Assembly (NCBI GenBank): GCA_002791595.1
Contig: PFXJ01000033.1
Span: 1 to 32,269, forward strand
Source of the DNA: a candidate division Zixibacteria bacterium CG_4_9_14_3_um_filter_46_8
Lineage (GTDB): Bacteria > Zixibacteria > MSB-5A5 > UM-FILTER-46-8
Direction: 5' to 3'
DNA length: 32,269 bases
The notes under the pieces are model-generated. The model was not told the DNA's origin. It was given only the letters and a program-made list of their open reading frames with translations, and did not search any database. A program made the translations under genes and the position numbers. This document shows positions 8,846-17,536 of the stretch, piece after piece. The stretch's first letter is position 1, and the number at the start of each line of letters is the position of its first letter.

Positions 8846-10246
8846 CTACTTAAGCAGGGTCATTCTGCTGGTGATAACTTCATCTCCAGCGATTAATTTA
8901 TAGAAATAGACACCACTGGCGAATTGGGAAGCATCCCAAGATATGCTATGTTGACCGGCGGTATAAACACGTTCGGGAACAGAGTCAACTCTGCGTCCAA
9001 GCAGATCATAAATCTCCAAAGCCACTTTCGATTGCTCTGGCAAATTAAATGTGATCTGAGTAGTCGCATTGAAAGGATTGGGATAATTGCTGACCAGAGA
9101 AGATGAACTCGGGATATAATTCCCGTCCTCAAACCAGCCAGATATATTCCAATTATCGTTGCCGCCATCCATTTTTGGAGCAAAGACTGTGAATGGGAAA
9201 GTGGCAGATGAGATAATGGTCGCAGGATAATCTCCGCAATGCGCAATATAGTTATAAGCACCGGTGGGAGCGTAGAACGGAATATCCTGCCTGACACCCG
9301 GGACTGAAATGGCTTGGTTGGGTGCCAGAACCACATTATTGAATTGACTAATCGGACCAAACATTCCTATACCGGGAACATCTATCATAATCCACACATC
9401 GGCCGTCTGCGGATTGGGGGTATTGTTCTCCAATGTTCCGGTGAATAAGAAAAATCCACCGGCAGGGACATTAACCGGATTATTATTAGGCGTCATCCCA
9501 ATGGCAACGGTAAATGGCTCCAACGTCGGAACAAAATGCTTGGATCCCTGCAGTATCTCCTTGGTAGAATAATTCTCTACAAAGAAGAAAAATTCCACAT
9601 GCGACGGCACATAAAGGGAATTCAAGGTAAAAGTGGAAGTGTAAACATAGGTGCCGTTTTGGTTGAATGACACGGGAGTTCCACTGGCGGGGCTTATAAA
9701 GTCCCTAAACGTCTGATTCCAGTATTTGCTGCCATAATAGAGGCTGTCTTCGGTGAGGCCGTAAAATATGCGAAGATTTGATGACGGAACCGTGCCGATT
9801 ATATTGACAGTGGTGGTAACCTGCACCTGGCGTGTCATCGCATTCCACTCTCCATTGATGCTTATCTCAATCGGAGAATCGACTGTGGCACGGTTGGTTA
9901 CTTGACTTTCCCATAGGCCATAATTGGAGCCACGGTCGGTGCCATCGCAATAGAAGTGGGGAGTATAATTATTGCCAAAGTAGTTATTACGGGTTTGGAC
10001 ATCTGCGGTGTTGTGTTGATAAAATGGGTCGCCGCTTGACGGCCACCACACATGATATCTAATGAGCTTAAAATCGTTGGGATGGTTAGCGACCACCGTA
10101 TTGAGCGCCGCATCTGCGGGCGGGCAATATGGTCACCCAGTATTGGTGAAGTATTCACCCATCACCATACGCGGGACCGCGAAGGCACTGGCGGCCGTAA
10201 GAATCACTGCAAGAGCAGTTAAAAATAACAGGGCTTTCTTCAACAT
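8846..10246 (-). CDS. Omp28-like secreted thiol-redox protein with C-terminal Por/T9SS-type sorting domain; predicted selenoprotein with in-frame TGA at 10133-10135 (Sec in a UPYC motif)
   Basis: ORF track gives only 8846..10096 (GTG start). The same frame read upstream from ATG 10246 is MLKKALLFLTALAVILTAASAFAVPRMVMGEYFTNTG[TGA]PYCPPADAALNTVVANHPNDFKLIRYHVWWPSSGDPFYQHNTADVQTRNNYFGNNYTPHFYCDG..., i.e. signal peptide plus thioredoxin-like active site. The C-terminus SNYPNPFNATTQITFNLPEQSKVALEIYDLLGRRV...YTAGQHSISWDASQFASGVYFYKLIAGDEVITSRMTLLK is a Por secretion tail. Confidence 0.82.
10096..10132 (-). promoter_or_regulatory. Candidate bacterial SECIS hairpin immediately downstream of the in-frame UGA
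   Basis: Minus strand after UGA: CCAUAUUGCCCGCCCGCAGAUGCGGCGCUCAAUACGG. Lower stem CC.UAUUG/CAAUA.GG (one A-C mismatch), 2x2 internal loop, CG/CG, bulged C, CCGC/GCGG, apical loop AGAU at +18..+21 from UGA. Confidence 0.65.
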
Positions 10247-10635
10247 TTCGCTTTCTCCAAGTTGCATTAGACTGTTAAAGTTTCACAATTTACTAAGTTC
10301 GTTACTGCCCCCAGTCATAATCAAATGATATTTATAGTTTTTACTACCTACCACCTCCATTTAGTTAAATTAGTGAATTTTACCGTTATCGATCATGATC
10401 TAAAGATATCAATTGGGATTTGCTTTTCTGACCTGAACTTAATACAAGCGGCTCAACTTGGTCAGAAGGAATATGTAGAATATCGCATCACTTAATAAGT
10501 TAGTGATTTTTATCAGATTGTCAAGGAACTTTTGCAAAAATATCAAATATCTTGGGAATCATTTCCCTGTTTTTTGATGGTATTCCAAGTTAAAATTTGC
10601 ATTTGTGGTTTTCAGAACCCCAAATACGCCAGCCC

Positions 10636-10902
10636 TTAGAATATATTGGCAAAATATGAATGGAAATCTCCATTTACGAAAAAATCCCCGAGTCCGAAAA
10701 GTACCATTACCAATATTGCGATTGTGATGACGATTTTGATAACCAACAATAGCTTCCTCAATATGGCTCGCCCAGAAATCAGCGTGATCAAAAAAGAGAT
10801 AAGAAATGCACCAAAAAAGAGCTTGTACGTAATCGTATATCCCTTGAATAACAACATCTTTTCAGATAACGAAGGCAGGCTGGAAATATCTGGTAGAGTC
10901 AT
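10636..10902 (-). CDS. Small predicted membrane protein (88 aa, about two TM helices)
   Basis: Hydrophobic segments LFFGAFLISFLITLISG and LLLVIKIVITIAILVMVLFGLGDFF; no family recognised; an overlapping + strand ORF exists. Confidence 0.35.
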   Translation of the reverse strand: MTLPDISSLPSLSEKMLLFKGYTITYKLFFGAFLISFLITLISGRAILRKLLLVIKIVITIAILVMVLFGLGDFFVNGDFHSYFANIF

Positions 10903-11073
10903 CCGAGTACTTGGCTAAAGATTTTCATATAATTTAATCGGTGAACGAAGAAAATATCTTATTAGGCAATTAATTGGAATTTTCTGTGTTGTCAATGAAA
11001 TACTTTAGAGTGTCCAAGCATTGGAATAGAATCATTATTTTGCCGCCATATTAATTCCGAAAATCGAACCACA

Positions 11074-11104
11074 AAATAAAAAGGCGAGCATCATCGCACG
11101 CCTT
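11074..11104 (-). terminator. Rho-independent terminator of the atp operon
   Basis: Minus strand AAGGCG-T-GC-GATGAT-GC-T-CGCCTT followed by TTTATTTTG, just downstream of atpG. Confidence 0.8.
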
Positions 11105-11131
11105 CTAAATCAACCCCGGATAGATGAGCGC

Positions 11132-11989
11132 CTATCCCTTCAGCGCCTCCGCCCCAGCAACTATCTCAAGGAGCTCCCCAGTGATCGAAGATTGACGAAC
11201 TTTATTGCGCACTAAGGTAAGATTATCAATCATATCCTTGGCATTGTTAGTGGCATTGCCCATCGCTATCATTCTAGCGCCATGCTCGCTGGCCAGCGCT
11301 TCCGCAAAAGCCATATAGATACGATTCTGGACGAAGCGGGGAAGAATCTCTTTGTAGATCGCATCTGAATTGGGTTCAAAAATATAATCTTGAGTATGAT
11401 CGCCTTTGACTCCTTTCGGTTTTGATATGGGAAGAAAATCCTCTACGGTTACCCTGTAAGTAACAGTAGAGACGAATCTGGTGTAGATTAGCTTGACGAG
11501 GTCCACTTCATGGGACAGAAAGAGATTAGTGATATCTCTGGCAATATCCAAAACCCTCCGAAAATCCATATTCCCACCGAAATCAATATACTCTTTCCGG
11601 CATACCCATGCCCTTCGTCGGAAATAATCCCTTGCCCGTTTCCCTATCAGCACCAATTTCACATTTTCCGGTAGATGATCAGTGAGAATCAATTCGGCGG
11701 CCCTGATGACATTTTGATTATAAGATCCGCAGAGGCCCCGATCACCGGTCATCACCACTAATGCAGTATTCTTTACTTCCCTTTTTTCGAATAGGGGGTG
11801 TGTTGCATCAGAATCTCCGGCAAGAGAGACCAGGATTTTCTTCAACTTCTGAGTGTATGGCCTGGCCGATTCAGCCCGGGATTGCGCCCGGCGCAACTTA
11901 GCCGCAGAAACCATTTCCATAGCCTTAGTTATCTGTTTGGTTGACTCGACAGATTTAATCCGCCGCCGTATATCTCTTAAATTTGCCAT
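11132..11989 (-). CDS. atpG: F0F1 ATP synthase subunit gamma
   Basis: 285 aa; MANLRDIRRRIKSVESTKQITKAMEMVSAAKLRRAQ; C-term MIDNLTLVRNKVRQSSITGELLEIVAGAEAL. Confidence 0.98.
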   Translation of the reverse strand: MANLRDIRRRIKSVESTKQITKAMEMVSAAKLRRAQSRAESARPYTQKLKKILVSLAGDSDATHPLFEKREVKNTALVVMTGDRGLCGSYNQNVIRAAELILTDHLPENVKLVLIGKRARDYFRRRAWVCRKEYIDFGGNMDFRRVLDIARDITNLFLSHEVDLVKLIYTRFVSTVTYRVTVEDFLPISKPKGVKGDHTQDYIFEPNSDAIYKEILPRFVQNRIYMAFAEALASEHGARMIAMGNATNNAKDMIDNLTLVRNKVRQSSITGELLEIVAGAEALKG

Positions 11990-12002
11990 AATAGACCAAT
12001 CA

Positions 12003-13523
12003 TCAGCTCTTCTTGCCCGCCAGGAATATCCCTTTGAACTCGGAGACAGCTATTTTGAGCTTTTCTTCGGTCTCCTTGGAGATGATTTTATCTTTCGCAA
12101 TCAGATGCAATATATCGGCATATTTGTCATCCACAAACTTATTTAGTTCTATTTCGAATTCGGCGAGATGCTTCGTGGGAATTGTATCCAAGAATCCATT
12201 GACACCCGCCCAGATAATCAACACTTGTCTTTCCAATAACATTGGCACATATTGGCCTTGTTTCAGTATCTCGACCATCTTTTCACCACGAGTCAATTGA
12301 GCTTTGGTAGCATCATCAAGATCAGAGCCGAATTGGGCAAAGGCCGCCAATTCGCGATACTGCGCCAAGTCGAGGCGAAGTTTTCCAGCAACTTGCTTCA
12401 TACATTTCGTCTGAGCATTGCCGCCGACACGGGAAACCGAGATTCCAACATTGATCGCCGGACGAACGCCGGAGAAAAATAGATCCGATTCCAGAAATAT
12501 CTGTCCATCGGTAATCGAAATGACATTCGTAGGAATATATGCCGAAACGTCTCCTGCTTGCGTTTCAATTATCGGCAACGCCGTCAAGGATCCTCCCCCT
12601 TTTTCCTCAGAGTATTTTACGGCTCGTTCCAGAAGGCGGGAGTGTAGATAGAAAACATCCCCGGGATACGCCTCGCGACCGGGAGGCCGGCGCAGGAGCA
12701 AGGAAAGTTGGCGATACGCCTGGGCGTGCTTCGAAAGGTCATCATAAACAACAAGCACATGTTTGCCATTGTCCCGGAAATATTCACCCATCGAGCACCC
12801 GCTGTAGGGCGCAATGAACTGCAGTGGAGCCTTATCGTTTGCATTGGCAACTACCACCGTCGTGTATTCCATTGCCCCGAATTTCTCCAGAGTCTTCACC
12901 ACCTGGGCTACAGTGGATTGTTTCTGGCCAATGGCTACATATATGCAAAAAATGTCGGTGTTCCTTTGATTAATAATGGTATCGATAGCCAAGGCGGTTT
13001 TGCCCGTTTGCCTATCGCCAATTATCAATTCACGCTGGCCTCTCCCGATTGGAATCATAGAATCGATCGCTTTTAGTCCGGTCTGCACCGGTTCTTTCAC
13101 CGGCTGACGCTGAACCACATTGGGCACCAGGGTTTCGATGTTATAGGTTTTATCAAGAGGAATGGGCCCTTTACCATCGATGGGCAGACCAAGGGCATTT
13201 ACCACCCGACCGATAACCGCATCGCCCACGGGTATGGAGGCGATTCTGCCGGTACGCCGAACCTCATCACCTTCTTTAATGAGCCGATCATCGCCGAAAA
13301 TCACCACGCCGACATTATCTTCCTCCAAATTGAGAACCATGCCCATGATGTCGCCCGGGAACATCACTAACTCCGACATCATGGCATCCTCCAATCCCCA
13401 TACACGCGCGATGCCGTCACCGATTTGCAGGATCGTGCCGACAGATTCCATCTCCAATTTTGTCTCATATTTGGAGATTTCTCTTAAGATTACCGAGGAA
13501 ACCTCTTCAGGCCGCAGAGCCAT
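12003..13523 (-). CDS. atpA: F0F1 ATP synthase subunit alpha
   Basis: 506 aa; [61 protein letters not shown]. Confidence 0.99.
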   Translation of the reverse strand: MALRPEEVSSVILREISKYETKLEMESVGTILQIGDGIARVWGLEDAMMSELVMFPGDIMGMVLNLEEDNVGVVIFGDDRLIKEGDEVRRTGRIASIPVGDAVIGRVVNALGLPIDGKGPIPLDKTYNIETLVPNVVQRQPVKEPVQTGLKAIDSMIPIGRGQRELIIGDRQTGKTALAIDTIINQRNTDIFCIYVAIGQKQSTVAQVVKTLEKFGAMEYTTVVVANANDKAPLQFIAPYSGCSMGEYFRDNGKHVLVVYDDLSKHAQAYRQLSLLLRRPPGREAYPGDVFYLHSRLLERAVKYSEEKGGGSLTALPIIETQAGDVSAYIPTNVISITDGQIFLESDLFFSGVRPAINVGISVSRVGGNAQTKCMKQVAGKLRLDLAQYRELAAFAQFGSDLDDATKAQLTRGEKMVEILKQGQYVPMLLERQVLIIWAGVNGFLDTIPTKHLAEFEIELNKFVDDKYADILHLIAKDKIISKETEEKLKIAVSEFKGIFLAGKKS

Positions 13524-13559
13524 TATAATCTCCTTCTATTTCAAATAACTCTTTTTCAA

Positions 13560-14114
13560 CTAATGGACTTTAAGCGATAGCAATTGATTTCTCATCAAAT
13601 CGAGCTTGTGTCGTACCGAATCATCAATAACTTGATTATTCATATTGATGACCACCCCCCCGATAATGCTTTGATCAATTTCCGGATAAATATTTATTGT
13701 CTTGCCGGTTAATTTCGCCAACTTCAAAGATAACTCATCTCGAAGTGGCAGATCCATAGGTATCGCAGTGGTCATCTTTACTCGAAGAATCCCTCTTGCC
13801 TCCTCGACTAAAGCAGTGAATTCATTGATGATTCCAAGCAGATATGGAGAACGTCGCTTCTCAATTGTCAATTTAACGAAATGGTAAATGAGATCAGAAA
13901 AACGCTTCTTGAATACATCCTCGACCAACTGAAATTTATTCTCGTCCGTTACCTGAGGGGCCGATAGAAAGCTAATTAGAGAATCATCAGCCGTGATGAT
14001 GCTACGAATAATGGCCAATTCGTTGGAGATCTGATCTATTATCCCCTTATTTTTGGCTACATTAAAAAGTGCGTGCGCATATCTTCTGGGGACTTGATGC
14101 TCAATATGACTCAT
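13560..14114 (-). CDS. atpH: F0F1 ATP synthase subunit delta
   Basis: 184 aa; RRYAHALFNVAKNKG...IGGVVINMNNQVIDDSVRHKLDLMRNQL. Confidence 0.95.
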   Translation of the reverse strand: MSHIEHQVPRRYAHALFNVAKNKGIIDQISNELAIIRSIITADDSLISFLSAPQVTDENKFQLVEDVFKKRFSDLIYHFVKLTIEKRRSPYLLGIINEFTALVEEARGILRVKMTTAIPMDLPLRDELSLKLAKLTGKTINIYPEIDQSIIGGVVINMNNQVIDDSVRHKLDLMRNQLLSLKVH

Positions 14115-14197
14115 TTTGGCAACCTATCGCCTTGACCGATGGATATGATTCATCATTTTATGTTTCATAAAAGGGATACCCAAGTCATTATCCATAT

Positions 14198-14707
14198 TTA
14201 TTTCACATTTTCCAGGTTGCCGATAAAATCAGAAATTAGCTTCCTGTGTCTGTTGTCATCAATGGTCTCCGCTACCGCCATGGAGGCCGCCTCGATGGCC
14301 ATATTCACCATATCGTCCCGCAACTGGGTCCTTGCCGCCGCAATCTCGGCTTGGATCTTCTGTCGGGCTTTGGCTACTTCTCTCTTTTGATCCTCCTTAG
14401 CTTGTTCCCGAATTTCAGATGCAATCTTTTGACCTTCGGCGACTGCTTCCTGAAGCCTCTTGCGGGCTTCAGTGTCAATGTCCTTCAACTTTTGTTCGTA
14501 CCTCGATAGCAATTGGGCATTCTCCTGCTTATGCGCCTCAATTGAATCGAATTCTTCTTTGATTTTCATTCGCCGCTCATCCAGAAGCCCGAGCAAGGGT
14601 TTCCAGGCGAATTTCTTCAAAAGCCAGACCGCTATAAGAAATCCTAGAGCGTGAGTTACCAGCTGTTCAAGCTCAAGACCAAGTGATGATGCTATTGATT
14701 CCATCAA
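14198..14707 (-). CDS. atpF: F0F1 ATP synthase subunit b
   Basis: 169 aa; single TM then charged coiled-coil (KFAWKPLLGLLDERRMKIKEEFDSIEAHKQENAQLLSRYEQKLKDIDTEARKRLQEA). Confidence 0.95.
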   Translation of the reverse strand: MMESIASSLGLELEQLVTHALGFLIAVWLLKKFAWKPLLGLLDERRMKIKEEFDSIEAHKQENAQLLSRYEQKLKDIDTEARKRLQEAVAEGQKIASEIREQAKEDQKREVAKARQKIQAEIAAARTQLRDDMVNMAIEAASMAVAETIDDNRHRKLISDFIGNLENVK

Positions 14708-14769
14708 CCTCTCCAGTTATCCATAATAAAAACTTCCCGCCGGGCCCGTGAAGACCCGGATGGCAGTTC

Positions 14770-15003
14770 TTATTTTATGTTGCCTGAAAGGATAAATACA
14801 GTAACGAGAGCGTAAATAGTCAACGCTTCAATAAAAGCCGCACCGATGATCATACCGGTCTGGATTTTGCCTGCCGCTTCCGGCTGACGTCCAATCGCCT
14901 CCATAGCGGAACCGACCGCACGGCCAAGCCCAAGGCCTGAACCAATAGCTGCCATCGCTACGCCAATAGGTAGGGCGAAACCTAATGCTGTACCTGCGTC
15001 CAA
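14770..15003 (-). CDS. atpE: F0F1 ATP synthase subunit c
   Basis: 77 aa; [48 protein letters not shown]. Confidence 0.97.
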   Translation of the reverse strand: MDAGTALGFALPIGVAMAAIGSGLGLGRAVGSAMEAIGRQPEAAGKIQTGMIIGAAFIEALTIYALVTVFILSGNIK

Positions 15004-15053
15004 TCTATCCTCCTTATTTTGGAATAATAGTTATTCATTTATTTTCAATCAAA

Positions 15054-15896
15054 TTAATGATGTCCTTCCTCACCCTCTTCTTGATGCGGAAGCATCAATG
15101 CAAAATAAATTGTCGATAACAAAGTGAAAACCAGTGCCTGAACAAAGCTGGTCAGGATTGCCAAGAATATAAAAGGCACATGCAACGGCACTCCAACAGG
15201 CAGATGGAGAAAACCCAGCAAGGAAATTCCAAGTCCCACGAACACCGCAATCAATACATCCTCGCCGGTGATATTGCCGAAAAGACGAAGGCTCAAGCTG
15301 ACCGGTTTGGAAAGCTCCCCAATTATATGAATGGGCAGGTTTAATGGCACCATGCACCATTCAATGACCGACCGTGGGGAACCTGCCAGATGGAGCAGGT
15401 ATCCCCCGATTCCGTTTCTCCTGATTCCCGTGAATTGCACATAAAGGAAAACAACCAGTGCCATCGCCAGCGTCGTATTGAGGTTCGAGGTTGATGAAAA
15501 ACCTCCCGGCAATAACCCAAAGAGGTTCATAAATAATATATACAGAAACAACGTGCCGAGAAAAGGAATATGTCTTTCTCCCCCGGGCCCAAGTATTCCT
15601 CTTAAAAAATTATAAAGACCCTCAACAACCGCTTCGACTGCATTCTGCAATCCGGATGGTATCAACTGCTTTTTTCTGGTAGCCAGATATGAAATTGTGG
15701 ATAGTATTATTATCACTATTGCGGAGAAAGCCAAGACATGATAATGTTCCAGGAACTGAGCCCAGACAGCATCAGGAAATATTGTCTTGATCAAGGTGAA
15801 AATGTTGGGGAGTTCCGGGCGCCCTCCATGCTTGGCAGCTTGATGACTTGCTTCGCTGGCAACAAATAACAGATTCAGCAACTGCTGTAAAACCAT
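15054..15896 (-). CDS. atpB: F0F1 ATP synthase subunit a
   Basis: 280 aa; ELSKPVSLSLRLFGNITGEDVLIAVF; C-term ILTSFVQALVFTLLSTIYFALML. Confidence 0.97.
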   Translation of the reverse strand: MVLQQLLNLLFVASEASHQAAKHGGRPELPNIFTLIKTIFPDAVWAQFLEHYHVLAFSAIVIIILSTISYLATRKKQLIPSGLQNAVEAVVEGLYNFLRGILGPGGERHIPFLGTLFLYILFMNLFGLLPGGFSSTSNLNTTLAMALVVFLYVQFTGIRRNGIGGYLLHLAGSPRSVIEWCMVPLNLPIHIIGELSKPVSLSLRLFGNITGEDVLIAVFVGLGISLLGFLHLPVGVPLHVPFIFLAILTSFVQALVFTLLSTIYFALMLPHQEEGEEGHH

Positions 15897-16306
15897 TAAG
15901 AATTATCCCTTCTGTAATTCCTCGGCAATTCAGTCGAGATAATTTTATTTTCAAGCAAGAAGCGCCCCATTGCTTTTAAGAACGCGACAAAGAAGATAAT
16001 CGTAAATCCGATAAGCAGACTAATTGGTAAGAAATAGCCAATCTTGAGCAAGAGGTATCCGATTCCATAAAGAAGCGGGAACTTGATTGCACCCAATATC
16101 AATATGTCCCTTTTGCTGGCGCTTTCAGAAGTGATAATGCCTATGATGAGAAACTTAATCAGCATTAGATTGGCGGCTCCCCACAAACAACCCATAAGAA
16201 TACCGATAGCCATTTGCCAATTCAGGTGCACCATAACAAATGGCAACTGGATTAAGGCCAAAATTATGGAAACTCTCGCCACTCTATTTATAAATTCAAG
16301 GCCCAT
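15896..16306 (-). CDS. ATP synthase subunit I-like membrane protein
   Basis: 136 aa, four hydrophobic segments, directly upstream of atpB and overlapping its start by 1 nt. Confidence 0.7.
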   Translation of the reverse strand: MGLEFINRVARVSIILALIQLPFVMVHLNWQMAIGILMGCLWGAANLMLIKFLIIGIITSESASKRDILILGAIKFPLLYGIGYLLLKIGYFLPISLLIGFTIIFFVAFLKAMGRFLLENKIISTELPRNYRRDNS

Positions 16307-16308
16307 TC

Positions 16309-16500
16309 CTATTTGTTTTCCGTGTCCTGCTGTAATCGTTTGATCATATTATAAATCTCTTTTCCCGAAGCCACAAAGCCAAAAATTATCATCACGATCA
16401 TTAAATAGGGCGCTGTTCCAAGTTTCTTATCCAGGTATGACCCAATTAGATAGCCGATTAAAGGCCCGACCGCCATGAGCATTGGTATAAGGGTAACCAT
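16309..16500 (-). CDS. AtpZ/AtpI family F0F1 ATPase accessory subunit
   Basis: 63 aa; MLMAVGPLIGYLIGSYLDKKLGTAPYLMIVMIIFGFVASGKEIYNMIKR is typical AtpZ/I. The similarity appears to continue upstream of the ATG (YEAYRQIG). Confidence 0.75.
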   Translation of the reverse strand: MVTLIPMLMAVGPLIGYLIGSYLDKKLGTAPYLMIVMIIFGFVASGKEIYNMIKRLQQDTENK

Positions 16501-16625
16501 TCCGATCTGGCGGTAAGCCTCGTAACCACTTCTTTTATCTTCCTTTTTCGTAGTATCACCGCCGAAAAGGAATTCGCAAAATAATTACCCCCATCGATCA
16601 AGTCAAGGGATAATTATTACGATCA

Positions 16626-17393
16626 TCAGCTAATATCGCGCGGTTTCGGTCCATCGTACTCCCAGTTAGTATTGCCCAACTGCCTCATCGGTTTTTCCCG
16701 GGTAAGCTCTTCAAATATATGCGCTACCAATCCCGGGACTCTTGAGATTATGAAAAAACCTTTCCCCAAACGCCAGTCAAATCCCATATCTGAGATTACG
16801 GCGGCAATTGCGCCATCAACATTGATCGGCAGGCTCTTACGCTTAACCTCTGCAAGATACTCTTGTATGGACACCGCTAATTCAATGTGGCGGCCTGAAA
16901 AGTTTAATTGCTTAGCTATCTGGAAGAGCCTTATAGTGCGGGGATCAACATCGTGAAGGCGATGGCCGTATCCGGGGAGGCGTTTGTTCTTGGAAGCAAA
17001 TTCCTCTACCAGATGAGCGGCTAATTTGCCGACTTCACCCTCTTTTTGGGCCCATTCCTGCAAAATTTTTGCGCATTGCTCTATGGCACCGCCATGAGTG
17101 TCACCGATCACAAGCACTCCACCGGCAACGGCGGCATTCAGGGGATTCCCGCCCGAGGCGACCGTCCTTGCCCCCAAGACTGATGGAGGAGTAACACCGT
17201 GGTCGATGGAGCTGGTAAGGATGGCATCAAACATTTTTGCTTCAGCCGCGGTAGGAAGTTCGCCTTTCAGCAACAAGAATATCGCTTCAGCGAATGATTT
17301 GTTTCCCATCAATTCAGTAACATCGTAACCACGAACTCGGATTTCGCCCTTTCTTATATTTGAAATTGATGAATGCCACTTATCATCAGGCAT
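16626..17393 (-). CDS. Citryl-CoA lyase / short citrate synthase-like protein
   Basis: 255 aa; IRVRGYDVTELMGNKSFAEAIFLLLKGELPT, VIGDTHGGAIEQCAKIL, LPGYGHRLHDVDPRTIRLFQIA, ISRVPGLVAHIFEELTREKPMRQ. Confidence 0.85.
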   Translation of the reverse strand: MPDDKWHSSISNIRKGEIRVRGYDVTELMGNKSFAEAIFLLLKGELPTAAEAKMFDAILTSSIDHGVTPPSVLGARTVASGGNPLNAAVAGGVLVIGDTHGGAIEQCAKILQEWAQKEGEVGKLAAHLVEEFASKNKRLPGYGHRLHDVDPRTIRLFQIAKQLNFSGRHIELAVSIQEYLAEVKRKSLPINVDGAIAAVISDMGFDWRLGKGFFIISRVPGLVAHIFEELTREKPMRQLGNTNWEYDGPKPRDIS

Positions 17394-17536
17394 ATTTTTC
17401 TCCAGCAGAAATCATATCTGGTCAATTTTAGCAGAACGCTTCTCGAAAGTCAATATAATTGGAATAGCCAAGGCAATTCCAGCTTCCTACCAATATCGAA
17501 TTTGACTTTTCAGAGAAAACGATGTAAAGTAAAGAT

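Noticed and set aside
10133-10135. TGA reassigned to Trp or Gly genome-wide as an explanation for the Omp28-like read-through
   Set aside because: Other genes in the window end in TGA at expected C-termini or junctions (epimerase 721-723, citryl-CoA lyase 16626-16628, meaB 30962-30964), so TGA is a normal stop here.
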